DNA of 64,000 nt from Brugia malayi (Eukaryota; Nematoda; Chromadorea; Rhabditida; Onchocercidae), in contig NW_025062476.1 in the NCBI RefSeq assembly GCF_000002995.4, forward strand, positions 6,251,001 to 6,315,000. The letters run 5' to 3'. Of this stretch, positions 37,276 through 51,100 are shown piece by piece. Position numbers and translations under genes: made by a program. Below the pieces are notes generated by a model that saw nothing but the letters and a program-made list of their open reading frames with translations, was not told the origin of the DNA and did not search any database. Every line of letters starts with the position of its first letter. Within the stretch, counting starts at the first letter, position 1.

Positions 37276-40200
37276 TTACTTTGGCGTGTCTGGACAGAAA
37301 TCTTCAGTGTGATCCGTTAATCCGCAAATGGTACATGATCCAATATTTTCGAGAAATGGATGGAACACTGTACGTTCCTTCTTGACGTATTTTCCCACCT
37401 GGAAGTAGTAATGATATTAATTAGCCTATGCATGAACTGCAGATGAACATATATGCTAAAATTTTTGCAATAAAGAAATGCATTAAAACATAAAGCAATT
37501 CACTGCAAGAAAGAAGAAAAATAAATCAGGATGGTTTTCAACATTAATAATATATCCGTTAAATGAACTTGCCGAATCAGAACGTCTAATCGGAACGTTT
37601 TCCTTTAAATTAGCAGTTCTTTTTTTCGTTCTTTGTTGCCATTGCTTGGACTTTTCTTTCCGTGCTAACCCTAAATATAAGCTGGAAGATGTTTAAATAT
37701 TTTTAAAATTAAGTATCTTAATAAGTAGAAGACGGATTTATCTTTTAACGATGAAAATTCAGAGAACACAAAATTGTTTACAATTACTACTAAAAAATTT
37801 TTGATCCACTTACTTCTGGGTACTATTTTCTTGGTCCGCAAATTTAAATTTGACAAATCGCATGGAAGCGAGTAAGAGCGCCGCATATCGATAGTACCCT
37901 TAAAATTAGCTGAAAAGGCAAAAGAAGTACACATAGCAAATATATGATGAGAAAGCAAAATGTGAGCAGACATATTTCATCTCAAATTTCCAGCATAAGA
38001 AGGTGTACATTATCACGCCTACAAGAAATCTACAAAACAAAAGAAGTAGTGAATGCTTTACCTGCACTGGCACCAAAATCCAGTTCAAGATCGAAAGCAT
38101 CAATTGGCATGACAACAAATGGATCATATGGTATTTCCATTCGAAATATTTCTAAATTTTTTAAGAGGGAAATGTAATGTAATGTAATGAACATTTAAAA
38201 TTTCTAAATTAAATGAATCCGTGAAATTCCCACCATTGTTACGATCACGCGATACCGGAAGATTCACTGATTGGCTGGAAGTATTTCTTTTTCGTGGTCG
38301 AGAATGAGAATTATGAAGTGCAGATGGAGTATCTTGCCATATGCTTCCAACTTCTGCTCGTAAATCGAATGGAAGTCTTTTTTTTCTGTTTAGTTTTGAT
38401 ACATCTGAGGGCTATAATATCAAATATTACCACAGAAAACAGTTTGCGCTTGAGAGAACAACTCTGTTTCGAGCATAATTCTAAAGAAGTAGAAAGTTGA
38501 GTGATAAACTTCATACAAAACAACAAAATGAAACAGAACATACCACATCTTCATATTTATTCTTCAGGGCCGAAAATGGCATCAGTTTTACACCACCGAT
38601 ACTCCACACATACATTGGCCGTGCGTAACCAAACATACCTGGTCCCGATGTTGGCCTATTCCGCATCCTGCTGGCACCTCCACAGCAATGATAGTCAGCA
38701 GTTTCATTCAAAAACTTATTCATTTGGCATCGCTCCCATGGCGTTTGTTCATCATGACGGACCTAAATTGAGATATTAATGAACAAAGAAAAAAGATGCT
38801 ATATTTATATATTGGTTATAAATTATTCTCCGATGAATGTATTTCTTATTTAATGTTGAAAGTTTTACAAAAGAGATTGACCAATAGTGGACAGTAATGG
38901 ACAATAGTGTTACCCGTTTGTACTGCAATAATCGGGTTGGCTTATACACTTTCACTTCAGATGCGCGAGATGGAGGAAGATGATTCAAATACTCTTCTAT
39001 TTCTTCTATACTTTTTCCACAGGGAATCCATTTTTCCATCACCTTAAATTCAATGATTTCAAAAGATGAAATATTTTTTAAGTTGATTTCGTGCAGAATT
39101 ATAGAAGCAATGAAAACATTTAGGCCTTTTAAAGGATTGTTTTACTGAACTAAATAAAAGTACGTCCTCTGATATTAGATTACAACAAAATTAAGTCATG
39201 AAAGTGACTTCAAGAATTGGATCATTCGGCCGTATCACGCATTTTTGATGAACTTCGAAAAACAATCGATTCATTCCTCGTTCTAGCTCATCATCCTGAA
39301 ATTATCGAGGATCTGAATCTCCCAATATAACATGAAATGAGTAATTATGAGCAAATTAGCTTTCGAAAACTACAAAGGATATTTACATAGATAAAAACAA
39401 TATTCTCGGATCGATTACAAAAGATGAAATTTTGCACAGTTCACTTTTTTAAAAACAATTCAACAAAACGTGGATTGTTAGACGAGGACTTTTTTATTCT
39501 TTTATGGCGTATCAGGTATCATAGTCCATACGCACCTAAAAAAAGTCTCTCAGTGAAAGAGAGAGATGAAGAGGAAAATTTAGTAGAGTTTAAACATTGT
39601 ATCGCTGAGTAATCGCTGAGATTAACAAAAGGAAAGACTAAGGTAATGTGATTAAAATGACATTAAAACAGAAAATTATTTGAGGGAATTTCGATACTGT
39701 TAAAAATGAAATTTGACTGACTTTTAGACCGGGTTCATCCTTCCATCTTAATAAACATAACATTGCTTTCGCGTCATCGGTCCCGAGCACTTTAGAATTT
39801 GCTACGTAAGCTTCTGCCCACTGTAAAACACGATGTTTCGCATCAAGTACTGCTTCCTCATTCACTTGCCCTGATTTCTGGACTCGATTTATGAGACGAA
39901 ATATCCATTTAATCATTTCTCGCAGGCTTCTATCATCTATAGAATAATTTCTTTTTTTTTTTTTTTTTTCACTACAAATCGCAGCACTTCATAACAGTAA
40001 AGTTTAACAGTTTTTGATTTTAAAAGCTGATGTTAAATCGTTTGGTAAAAACCCACATTTATTACCGTATCTCCCGAGATTGTGTTTGCATAAGCTCGTG
40101 ATTCGATTATTTCTATTTGAACGCATGAAAATTTTGAAAAGAACCAGAAATTCAATGAAATAAAATTCTGGGATATCGTTGAAATGTAGAACAAAAGCGC

Positions 40201-43200
40201 TTTCCAAATCCAAATTATTAACATAACCTAAAAAAGCATGGAAATTTTGAATGCGCAAAAGTTATTTTTCGAAAGCGTTTCAAAGATGACTGCCACATCA
40301 ATTATTCATTTTATAATTAACACGCTCACCATCAATCAGAAATGCTAAACTAAAAAATGGTTTCGGCTTGATACCAGCGTAAGTAATAGGTAACAATTTT
40401 GCAACCCATTCAATCCGTGCCCGCTCATCTGTTTCATCCACCGGTCTCTCTGGTATCTACAATAAGCAAAATACTCTTCTGGTATGCTCCGCAAATGACC
40501 TTATAATTCGAAAACTACTACTCATCCTAAATTTATTTATACAAGTCTTATTTGACATTTGAACATGTTGCGAAACATCATATTCATTATAAAACTTTAG
40601 GATGAAATAATTAGCATCTTAGTAATTAATTAAATGATTTACTATAAAGATCTTACGAACGACTATAAAGTAATACTTACGCTAACTTCTCTTGAGGCAA
40701 GTAATTTACGAAGCAATATTTTCGATAAATAGTAATCCGCTTGCCAAGGAAATTCCTTTTTAACAACTAATTCATCCAAATATTTAAGCGCATTTTCAGT
40801 AAAACAATTTTTTGTAATTAGACGAGTTAAACGACTTTCCAACCTCGAAAGAACTAAATCTACAAAAAGAAGAAAATGTATCATTAACACAGAATTTAAG
40901 ATGTGTAAATTTAAAATAAAAAATACAGTGTCATTGTCAAACCTATGTAGAAGTAACGAGAGCCACGGACTGCATTACGATGTGGAAAGGTATACTGCAA
41001 ATAAAATGCTCCAATTAATTGAATCAGTTCCACTTCTGCAAATGGAAACCGAAAAGAGATTTCAGAGAAAACGATATAATGTAATGTCTCTTTATAATCC
41101 GTTCGCTTCTTTACACTTCTGAAGTCAATAAAAAGTGTAATGTAAACTGACTTTCCCCAGTTTGAGTTGTTATATTGTCATCATTGTAACAATGTTTGTA
41201 CTCAGTGTAATCGAATGACCAAGATATGTTCACGTGACGCGAATCCAGTAGCCTTCCGATTGTAATCGCAGCACAAATCTTAAATATTTAACAGTGATTG
41301 AAAAACGAAAGCAATTGTTATATTAATTTATACAATATTTTAAACTTACTTTACGTATTGGCCTCTTTAAGTTTGGGATTAGTATTCGATTAATAACAGT
41401 GGCCGGATTCAAGATGCTGCTACATGACTCTTGATCCATGCAAAGATCTGCAAAACATATCGCATTAATCATGTCAATTTTGTGATTAGTTTTGTTTAAT
41501 TCAAATGTCGGTTACTTAAAAATAAACTATCAAAATTACTTGAGTATCGAATCTCAAAAAGTAAACTTTTAGCCATAAAGGCAACATCAATGATTTTTTT
41601 CATTTATCTTATGACATTACCATTATTTGCATCATCACAGAGTATTGCAAATTACTGAAAGCATAATGAAATCTTACGGGCAATGAAAGAATCATAGCGA
41701 CGATGTATAAATTCCCTGTATGGGACAACCATTAGAAATTCCATTATAAAACAGTACAAATTTAGCGAAGTGTTATTTTTCGGTTGTCTCCGTCCTACTA
41801 AATACTCAGTTACTGTTGGAAGTAAACGGAAAGCCTGAAAACGATTGAAAGACATAATACAAGGATAATATTAAATCGTTCGTGTCACTCATTCACAACT
41901 GATAGTAAGTCGATGAAACATCTGGCAGACTAATGCTTAAATATGTCAGTTTTAAATTATGACCATACGAGCGTCAATCTTCTCTACTCTAGAAACGATA
42001 ACTTCTGATTTCATCAGTTTTAATTTCACAAATAAATTATTTTCTTTATAGAATGTTCTCCCACCACTTTAGAATACATAAAACTGAACGGAAAGTAAGG
42101 ATTAACTATGATAGTAATTCTCTTAAAGTATTCACTGAAATAACTTCTACCTTTAATAATAAAGTTGGCAGCCTTCTTTCTGCATTTATGATTCCTATGA
42201 CTTCACTCCAGAACCAATCACTCTCACAATAAAAGATCAACTGACAGCATAGCTTCTGTGCAAGCTGAAAATAATTAATCGCTGCTTAAAAAGAATTTCC
42301 CACATGACTGAAACACTTTTTTGGTATAAATGGTTATTCTAAATAGAAAATATTACTTTATCGTATTGGAAAAGATAATCCATTAATAAAACTTACATCT
42401 TTTAATTACAGGTAACACAAAGGTAGAAACAATTATCCAGAATTTTTGGAAGTTCAAGGATGATTAAGCATCTAAAACTATGTACCCACAACTGATTATA
42501 ATAAACTATATGAGTAGACAAAATAAACTATATGAGTAGACAACCTTGTCAGCTCCTTTCCAGATATTATGTTCATTCCTAATCATTTCTTGAGCCTGAA
42601 GTATGTTGTAGCAACAAGGATCCTTTCGATCTTCTTCAGAAAATAGCTTCAGATCAGTTAACTTATCGAGATTTTCCATATTAAGAGCTTTGATATGTTG
42701 GATGAGTAACTGCAATCGCAGTGAGCGTTAATTAACATTTGCATGAGAGGATATTTTCGATATTAAATAGCTTTCGTTTTAAAAGTACCTTGAAAAACGA
42801 TAATTGTATTCGAATGTTGGCATATTTCACAACCAGTGGTTTTGTTTCCATCGTCCTGAAAGTATACCGCCAGTTATCTTCAATTATTCATTGCATATAA
42901 TTCCGTTATATAAAAAACTAACCGTTGAGCTGTTCGCAAAGATGATGTGAAGAAGCGGTGATCGATCAGCAAATCAAAATGAGTAATAATTGCTAAATCC
43001 TGCAAGAAAAAGAATGAAATTTCCAGCAATTTCATTCTAAATATTGAGATATTTAAAAAAAATAAAATAAAATAAACAAAACAAGGGCATATTTTCTAAA
43101 ATTAATTCGGTGACACTTAGATCTGAAAAGATTTTTATCTTATTAATTATAACTAGCTTTCTTACTCATTGACCGTAGTAGTAATTAATGAACATACCGT

Positions 43201-46200
43201 TTCGTATAGCTTCTCAACATCGTTCGGCGTAACCAGGAATAAATTCAGATCGAAAAAATTATATGACTCGATTGTTTTAACAACTCCCTTCTGAAACAGA
43301 TTGAGCAAGGAATAGTTTTCTTGCATCATTTCATAGATTAAGGAAAAAATAAGAAAAATAATTAAAGACAATTACTAGTATTTATAAATCCTTGAAGAAT
43401 TAAGACGTACAAATAAGGACGCACTAGAACTTTCCTAATTATGCAGATAATAGCAGCTAAATGATCAAAGTGATCAGAAGAAGAGTGGAAAAAATTCCTG
43501 TATGGAAAGGTTGTTTAATAACTGACCTCAAGAAGATTATAAACTTCGTTTCTCTTGATGAATTTAACTATATCGAAAAGAAAACTACAGGAGATAAATT
43601 CTCTCCGACCTCTTTGTCGTTGTAAATATGTGGAATTTCTTGCTTCATTATAAACTGATTTTAAAAAACGCACTTCGCGTATGACATCATCCTTCTGAAA
43701 TTGAAGACAGTTCATTTAAAAAATGAAGGCGAAAAAATATGCAAAAAGTTCTGAAGTGAAGAAATAAGTAAAGACACACCTCATATATGGTCGTATTAAA
43801 GGTTGGATTGTCAATTATGCATCGAAGTAGAAGGAAGCCATTAATGCGAGCGTATAAAAGAACGGCACGAACAACATTCTCATATAATGCCTTAAAATTA
43901 TAAGAATTGAAATTATGTAAAGAAGGTTATTTGCATATAACTGCCGGGTCATAAGTAAAGAGAAGTCGCTCTTTTGAATTTTAAAGGGGACAACATCGCA
44001 TAATTAAAATTAAAAATGAAAATTAGTTTCTCATAAATGACGTTGTTCAAAATGATAGTTTCCTTAATTTCAAGCACGAATTGACGAACTGATAAAAAGA
44101 TAACGGTTTCATAGTATGTAAAGATATAGCGCTTGCTTTTACAAGTTCAAACTCCGCTTCTGCCGAATTGTTAATATTCAATCCGATATCAAAAACATTC
44201 TTAAGCGAGAAATAATAACGATTGCTAAGAAATTTAATTCCAATATAGTGCCTCAAATCCTTAATGCTTTTGAACATGGTCCTGTGTTCCTTCCTGAAAA
44301 AATAAAAATATAAACATTCAACAGTTTATCTTTAAAGAAATAAGTTCTAACAAGATATTTTAGGATAAATATTTAATGGAGAAAGTTAGGTGGTAATTTA
44401 GTATAAAGTTCAAGCATCTAAGAAAAATAAGCATTTAAAATTCAAACTTCTAAAAAAACAGAGTGATAACTTGCGGAGGAAGAAAACTTTGGTGAGAAGA
44501 CTTACCTATATGTGAAATCTATAATTTCCGTAATAACACTAATTACTTCCAAATTGCTAATACTGGAAGAAACTGTTCTTCCCGGTTTGTTCATCGTTTG
44601 GATAGCTGTAATTACATCATCTGAAGATTGATACGCATCCCTCAATAGCTGCTCATTTCTTCCCTTAATCTTCGGTTCCATAAGGACTTTTCCTCCTTGT
44701 GATTGTTCTGGATTCAACGTTACTTCCCATCTCTCTTTATTTCCTTCACTGCTCTCAATCTTCCGCTTTTCTTGATCTTCTTTATTCAAAACCACGAAAT
44801 CGATCTCACTAACACTGCTATCAGTTTCGCTTTCTGAATTCATTTTTAGAATTCGTTCTGCAATTTGCTTCGGTCTGATTCGAACTTTTAGTTCACCACT
44901 TATTAATACGATTGATACTTCTACCAAAACTTCACTGCTTCCGGGTTTCTTGGCTGAAATTATCCTCATTAAAATGGATTATAGCTTCCTGATATCATAA
45001 TACTAAATGACCAAAGTAAATTCAACAATTTTGCCGAAAAAAGAATTAATTTAGGTAATAATTAATAAAGTGAAAGAAGAGAAAGAGTGAAAAACAGCAG
45101 AAGAACAACACAAAATGGGCCACTAAGATTCAGAAGGTCAGTGTGATATTAGTTGACCTCATGCAATGGGATCGATTGACCTCTTCTTTTCCTCCGCTTT
45201 ATGACAATATGCATCAAATAAGGAATGAATTTGCACAGCTCAGAAGTCTAGGCTAATGATGGAAATTAAAAGGCAAAATTAATTAAAAACTTTCCGTCTA
45301 TCCCAATAAAAATTTCAGCCAAAAAAATCAAGTGAGATATTTTTCGGGTCTTTCAGGCATGAAGGGTCATCGGTCACTGTAAGTATGGTCATGTTAACTA
45401 ACGATGTAAATCTGGAAGGAGTTTTAATAAAGCCAAGGATCATAAATTCAACCTGAACATCATATTTTCATATGAACTGATATGCGGTATTTTAACTATA
45501 TGAAGCTACATTTCATTACCACTTTTCCATCACGAGTTACTTTACTTTCTAGGAAATTTTCTCAGGAATTCAACGTCAAAGTTAAACCTACCGCTTCCAC
45601 AATTTGATGGGTCAAGGAGTACCCCTGTTACATTTGCTTTTGAATTTATGCAAGAAGTAGTTTCAGCTGTGTCCAATTTTTTGTTGCTAAAAGATCCACA
45701 TCCGTCTGAAGAAATTACATCCTGATCAGCAGTTATCAGTAGTTTCTCTTTTTGAATGCATTTTTCCTTGCCTGATGCTTCACTGATGTCACCCACAACG
45801 TTATTGTCTAACGTTACCTTTTGTTCAGAACGTCCCAAAGATTCTTTCGGAATAACTTTTTCATCTATCGTCAGTTTCCTGATATCAGTCACAGTAACAT
45901 CCTTCGCACTGACCTTTTGTTCAGTAATTTCCAATGATTTAAAAGCATTCCCTCTGATTTCTGACTGATAGACGGCACTCATAGCAACCCTTTCCTTCCT
46001 ATTAGTTATTTCTAATGGGTCTGTTTTTTGTGGCTCATTTGTCTCCGTTGCCTCAGCTTGTCGTCTGACATATTTTGGTATTTCCTTTTTGCAGGTAATA
46101 TTCGTCTCAGTCATTGATTTCGAAGCTTTTTCGTCTAAAAATATAAAAGTTTTGTTGAAGCCTGAATATAACTATTATGAATACATGGAGAAATAATACA

Positions 46201-46744
46201 AACTTGAGAACTTTCTTTATCTTCTTCCTCTCTATCCTAATCTCTACTGTCCCTTTTCTTCGGAATGCTTATCTCTGTTTATTATAATTGAATTAGCTCA
46301 CAAAAGAATAAATCTTCCAAATGACTAGCCGATGTTTCAAATCTTCGGAAGGTTTTCTAGGCTATCATACTTATAATCGAAAGATAACATGCAAAAAGAG
46401 GAAATGTATGCGACAGCAACTGCAATTGTCAATCGCGTGAATAATAGACTTTTCTTTGGAATTAAGACCTGGCATAATATATATATTTTTTACTATGTCT
46501 TTTTTGTAATATATATATTTATTTAATGTTAAATGTGCAAATTTTTCTTCAATAAAATTAGTTTTACAGGAAATAAAATGAGCAATAGAGTACAAATGTG
46601 CTAGAAATATTAATAATATGAGATATTAAAATAGGTCTAAACTCATTTTCCATTTGTTACTTATAGCTATAACACTATAGAAAGAATACCTGGTTGAAAG
46701 ATGTCAGATACCTTGTCACTATCCAGTTTCGATTTTCTTGACAT
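37276..46744 (-). CDS. Large protein of unknown function with C-terminal CCHC zinc knuckle
   Basis: I reconstruct 27 exons with fully consistent phases: 46690-46744, 45592-46134, 44506-44953, 44086-44293, 43780-43890, 43527-43694, 43198-43290, 42923-42999, 42789-42855, 42545-42709, 42151-42264, 41678-41834, 41350-41447, 41152-41278, 40943-41035, 40681-40859, 40330-40456, 40066-40227, 39722-39936, 39209-39295, 38914-39042, 38544-38762, 38234-38411, 38062-38151, 37814-37909, 37573-37670, 37276-37398. This gives 4227 nt, 1408 aa. Residues 1-350 are Ser/Thr/Glu/Lys-rich and probably disordered (MSRKSKLDSDKVSDIFQPDE). Residues about 350-1080 are mostly helical with regularly spaced Leu, like a HEAT or MIF4G-type scaffold. 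A Cys/His-bearing part (HCCGG, GPGMFGYARPMYVW) and a basic linker follow. The last residues form C1390-x2-C1393-x4-H1398-x4-C1403, a zinc knuckle, suggesting RNA or protein binding. I do not recognise the family. A tttacag just before the ATG could be a trans-splice acceptor. The last intron has a GC donor. Confidence 0.82.
42501..42542. repeat. Two-copy 20-bp direct repeat at an exon border
   Basis: The unit ataaactatatgagtagaca occurs at 42501-42520 and again at 42523-42542, and the second copy runs into the splice donor of exon 42545-42709. It looks like a recent slippage duplication beside the splice site. Confidence 0.8.
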
Positions 46745-48129
46745 TTTATTTCCTGTAAATTATAGTGATATTCAGTAAGAAGTAGTGTCGATTATAGTGA
46801 TATTCAGTGAGAAGCATCGCGAATTCATGTCATTGCTATTTTTCTAAGCAAACTATTGATAAGATTATCCTGTTGCAGTCTATTGAAATTTGAAATGAGA
46901 TCTAATTTCACCATACATTAATTTTTATCACATCATTGCAATTCACATTGGCGATTGAATAAAATTAAAATTATACCGAATATGATTTCCATAAATCGAA
47001 ACCGAAGCAAACGAAGTCTTGGACGTTAGCACTTTTTTTTTTATAAAAGCAGCCAAAAACTAACAATTCATATCCCTAAGAAGCAGATAATTGATTCTTA
47101 AAGAAAAACTGATCCCAGCTATTTGAATCAAAAATTGAATTCAACACTATTTATATCACAACCTTAACAAAAATCTTCCCAGCCAATATATAGTCAGCAA
47201 TTAACCCTTCTTTTTTTTTTGCTTTTGGAAATTATGCTGATCTGCTCATCTATCACTGTCATGAGACATTAGAGCAAGCGTTTTGTAGATCAAGATGGAT
47301 TTAGCTAAATTAGGAGAAATAGTAGTTCCAAACTTCAAGATTTCAATTTGTTTTTTTTAATCGCTTTTCTATTCTGGGTCTTCTTGCATGTTATTCTGCC
47401 ATCTGAAGCTTATAAGCACCAAGATATTGAGAGTTGTACAACACTTGTCCGTTAGCATTAGACAGCAGATAAAAAACAAGACACAAAGTTATAATAGGCC
47501 TAGTCTTTGCTCAAGTTACTTTTCGTAATGAAAAGAGACGTAACCTGTGATTTCCACAACCTTATTTGAAGATTTTCAAAGTGTTAAGAATCATGAATTC
47601 CGTACAATTTAAAAACATTCTGAAAACAAAGGATATTACTAAAATCATTCTACACTAAAAATTTGAATAAATTAATAGAAATGCATTCCGTTCTATCAAA
47701 CGACTATAAAAGGCTAACCAAAGACAAACAAAGATGTGATAACAAACCATCCATTTATGCAAATTTTGGATGCTATGTGTGCACAAAGTAGAACAAATGA
47801 AAGAAGGGATAAGAACGCATTCTGCAGCACAACTATTTTTATTATGGCACAGTCAGTGAAAATATATTACGGTTCATGCATTTATTACGCAAGAAAGAAT
47901 AAGTAATGACGTGAAAGACGTGATGCCAAACGTTCATCTGTCTGTTATAACCTCATGGATGTATGTTAAATCAGTAGTTAGTATATTTTAGGAAATTGCT
48001 CTAATAGCGAATATTGATGTCTAAAGAAAACCTGCAGGAGGGACAGGTCATAAATTTGATTTCATAGTGAGAAAGGTAAGATGCTGGTTTTGGTATTTAC
48101 ATAATTGAAAGTCGCTGAACATTTTGTGA
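46745..48129. other. Spacer between myosin VI and the 1408-aa gene
   Basis: This 1.4 kb separates the myosin VI stop from the next start on the same strand. I see no exon. Near the downstream gene it holds two copies of attatagtgatattcagt plus about eight similar bases (46759-46784 and 46791-46816). Whether the genes are co-transcribed in a nematode operon cannot be told. The gap is long for that. Confidence 0.5.
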
Positions 48130-51100
48130 TCATATAATTTCAGAGGAACATAAATGTGGATCGCCGCCGTTTCCCATCCATATTCGATCGAAACGTGCAG
48201 CGCTGATTTCGACACCTTTACGTTTACTTAAAGTCGTCTTTTTCAACGATAATTTGCACATATTTTTATTATTTTGTCCTAAAATAATTACTTGAAAATT
48301 TAAGGCTTTTATAATTCTAATAGTGAATAGTTTGAAAAGACTGCAAAAGATTTGCAAATATTTTAGATGAATCAAGAAGGGGAGAAATCAGTTATTAAAT
48401 TAATGTGTTCTAAAAATAAACTTAACTTCGAAGAATAGAAAACTAATTACCGGCCACATTTAAAATTGGAGACTTTTTGGGCGAAATTTCTATTTGACGG
48501 TAAATGAACTCATTCTTGAAATGACCATACCAAACTGTAAAATGACTTTTCCCCATAATCCCTAAAGCAATCTAAAATTTTCGTCTGATAACATCATTCA
48601 GAGCTATGCGAACATATCCTTATATTAAAATGCCAAAACAGACGGTATTATTAATTGAAGTTCAGAAAGTTTACCGGATTACTAAATCATTATATTAGAT
48701 ACATCACAAACTTCTGGAATGGTTAAAGAATGATGAGTAAAATTTGCAAAAATTGCTGTTTTATTTTGAAAAAAAACAAAACATATCTGGTTTGTCAAAC
48801 ATTCTTTCTAAAGGGATTATAAAGAATTAATCAGTGACGTGAAAATATGAATCAGTGAGCCTTACCAAATAAATTCTTTTCTCGATTTGTAAGGCGAGAA
48901 GCAACAATTCGAAAATATCGATCTGATGCGATCTCATGATCTTCATCTTCTAAACCATAAATAGTGCTTTGAAGAGAGCTGTGGAACATTATGGTACAAT
49001 AAAGTTACAATAATTTAAATTAACAAAAGTATGTAGAAGTTCCGCCTACTGTTATATTTTTTAAATTTATTCTGATTTGAAGCATTCGCATTTCTAAAAT
49101 AATAAACACAGGTTGAAAGCATCAAACATTGGAACAATACAGAATGAATAATTAATTTGATTCATTGCTTCAAACCTTTGTTTCCACTTTTTTCTGTCAT
49201 GTAGGTTAACTCTTTGAAGGCCAAATTTCTCTCTTTCCATTCACTATAAGCTCTCGTACGACGGTAATATTCATTTCTGCATGCTGATGACAGTTTCGGA
49301 TCTTAACGGATCACAAGTACTACATGAATTCTTCCTTTTATTTGTTTAAAGAAATTACTGATTTATTTATTTGTTATATTCAGTTAATTTAATTTATTCA
49401 AATAATGCAATCTCTTTTGTATTCTTACAAAACCAACAATTACAAATCAAGTTATGATTTAAAGATTAGTACCGAACATTGCCGTTCTTGTGAATCATTT
49501 TGAGAAATGCGAAAATCATGATTAAATACTATTTGACTACTTTTCAGTAAATTTGTTTTCTTTTTCTCTTATTTTTTTCTCATCTAACTAAGTTCTCGAA
49601 GTTACTTTTATTTTTTTATTTTTTGTAGATTACAATAAAAACATACCACTGGAATTGATACCATTTCTGATATCAATATAATACCATTTGGACAAATCAC
49701 ATAATTGAATAATATGGCTATTTTCTCTGAATATTAGATATTTTTTAAGGTGGAAAAAGAATTCATTATTTTAATTTACTTGATTAAGAAGTTTCTATTG
49801 AGATATTTCTATAAATAAGGGAATAAGCTTACAGCAGTTGACCCTTTTCCTTGGTAGTCATAATAACTTTACGTTCCAATGATTTATCTAAACTCTTTGT
49901 CATCTGTTGAGTTCCTTGTGCCTCCTCTTTAATTTGCCGGCTGTAAGGTTAGAATTTATTAGCACGTGCATTCTAAGATTAAAACTGTATCAATTCTCAT
50001 TATCACGTTTTACGTCATGCTTCTTATAGAAGTTTATTTAAAAACGAATCATTTAAGCGACTAATTTTTCATTATAGAAACAGTCACTTGAACTCATTTT
50101 TAAGTTGACTTTGTTGTTCCACTTCAAAATTTTCACACTCCACCTGCAATTCCAATAGCCCACCAGTAGCAACTTGTTGTCTATAAATTAGTCCTACTTT
50201 ATTTATGTTAAACAGCAAGATATCAGAAAGTTTTATCACAATGATAAGCCAAAATTTGAATAATCTCTAGGACTTAGAATTGAGTGTCCTTGCAGAAACA
50301 ACACATACAAGTGAACTTGACCTCAAACATTTTAACTTTTCTTTCGCATCGTTCACCAATGCATCACATTGACGGAGTATTTCTTTATCAGTTGAAGATG
50401 TGATATGCTGAAATTTTATTTTCAGCTTTAAAGCTTTGAAAAAACCATGTCTATATTTTGTCAAGTTATTGCTCTCATTCAGGTAAATTGCCATTTTTAT
50501 TTCTTTTAATATAATGCACAGCACTTCTTTTCTTTTCTGAACAAATCGAACTAAAAATGATAGTAATACACGCTCATGATGAAGAAAAATCAGATTCAAC
50601 TTTAGCTCAAATAATTTTGCCTTCATTTCATGTTTGAGTCTTTTAATATCCTCCTTCAAAGCGACAATAAAAGTTGTCCATTTGCATAAATCCGTTTCGC
50701 TCAGTTTATTAATTAAAGGATACACACCATTTATGCTTTCTAACAACGCCGATAAGGTTGATAAAGCATTTATCCTGAAGTACAAAATATTTCTAATGCG
50801 AAGATATAACACCATTTAAAATTAAAAACTATGAATTTCGAGAAAGATGCTTCTTTTTTTAAAGTTATTTGCAGGAAGAGAAGTATATAGGGGATTGAAG
50901 AGTTCAAAAATATTTCTAAACTCATTTTAGATGAGTCAAGCAACATTACCTTGGCCGATATAACTTTTGCAATATATAAGTACGAACAGCGCTCTGAATT
51001 TTGATGCGGCACTTTGCCCTGTATGTCAACAATCTTTCTACTGAAATAATCAACTTCCTTTGAAACAGATAATTAGGGCTTAATAAAAGTAATAGTATGT

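Noticed and set aside
45542..45600. Apparent FNFDVEFLRKF end suggesting an eIF4G-type protein
   Set aside because: The phase-consistent donor (gtaggt) lies before these codons at 45591, so the residues are intronic, and the rest of the protein is not eIF4G.
45756..45968. Plus-strand open frame opposite exon 2 of the 1408-aa gene
   Set aside because: It is the complement of a long coding exon with fully consistent phases on the minus strand.
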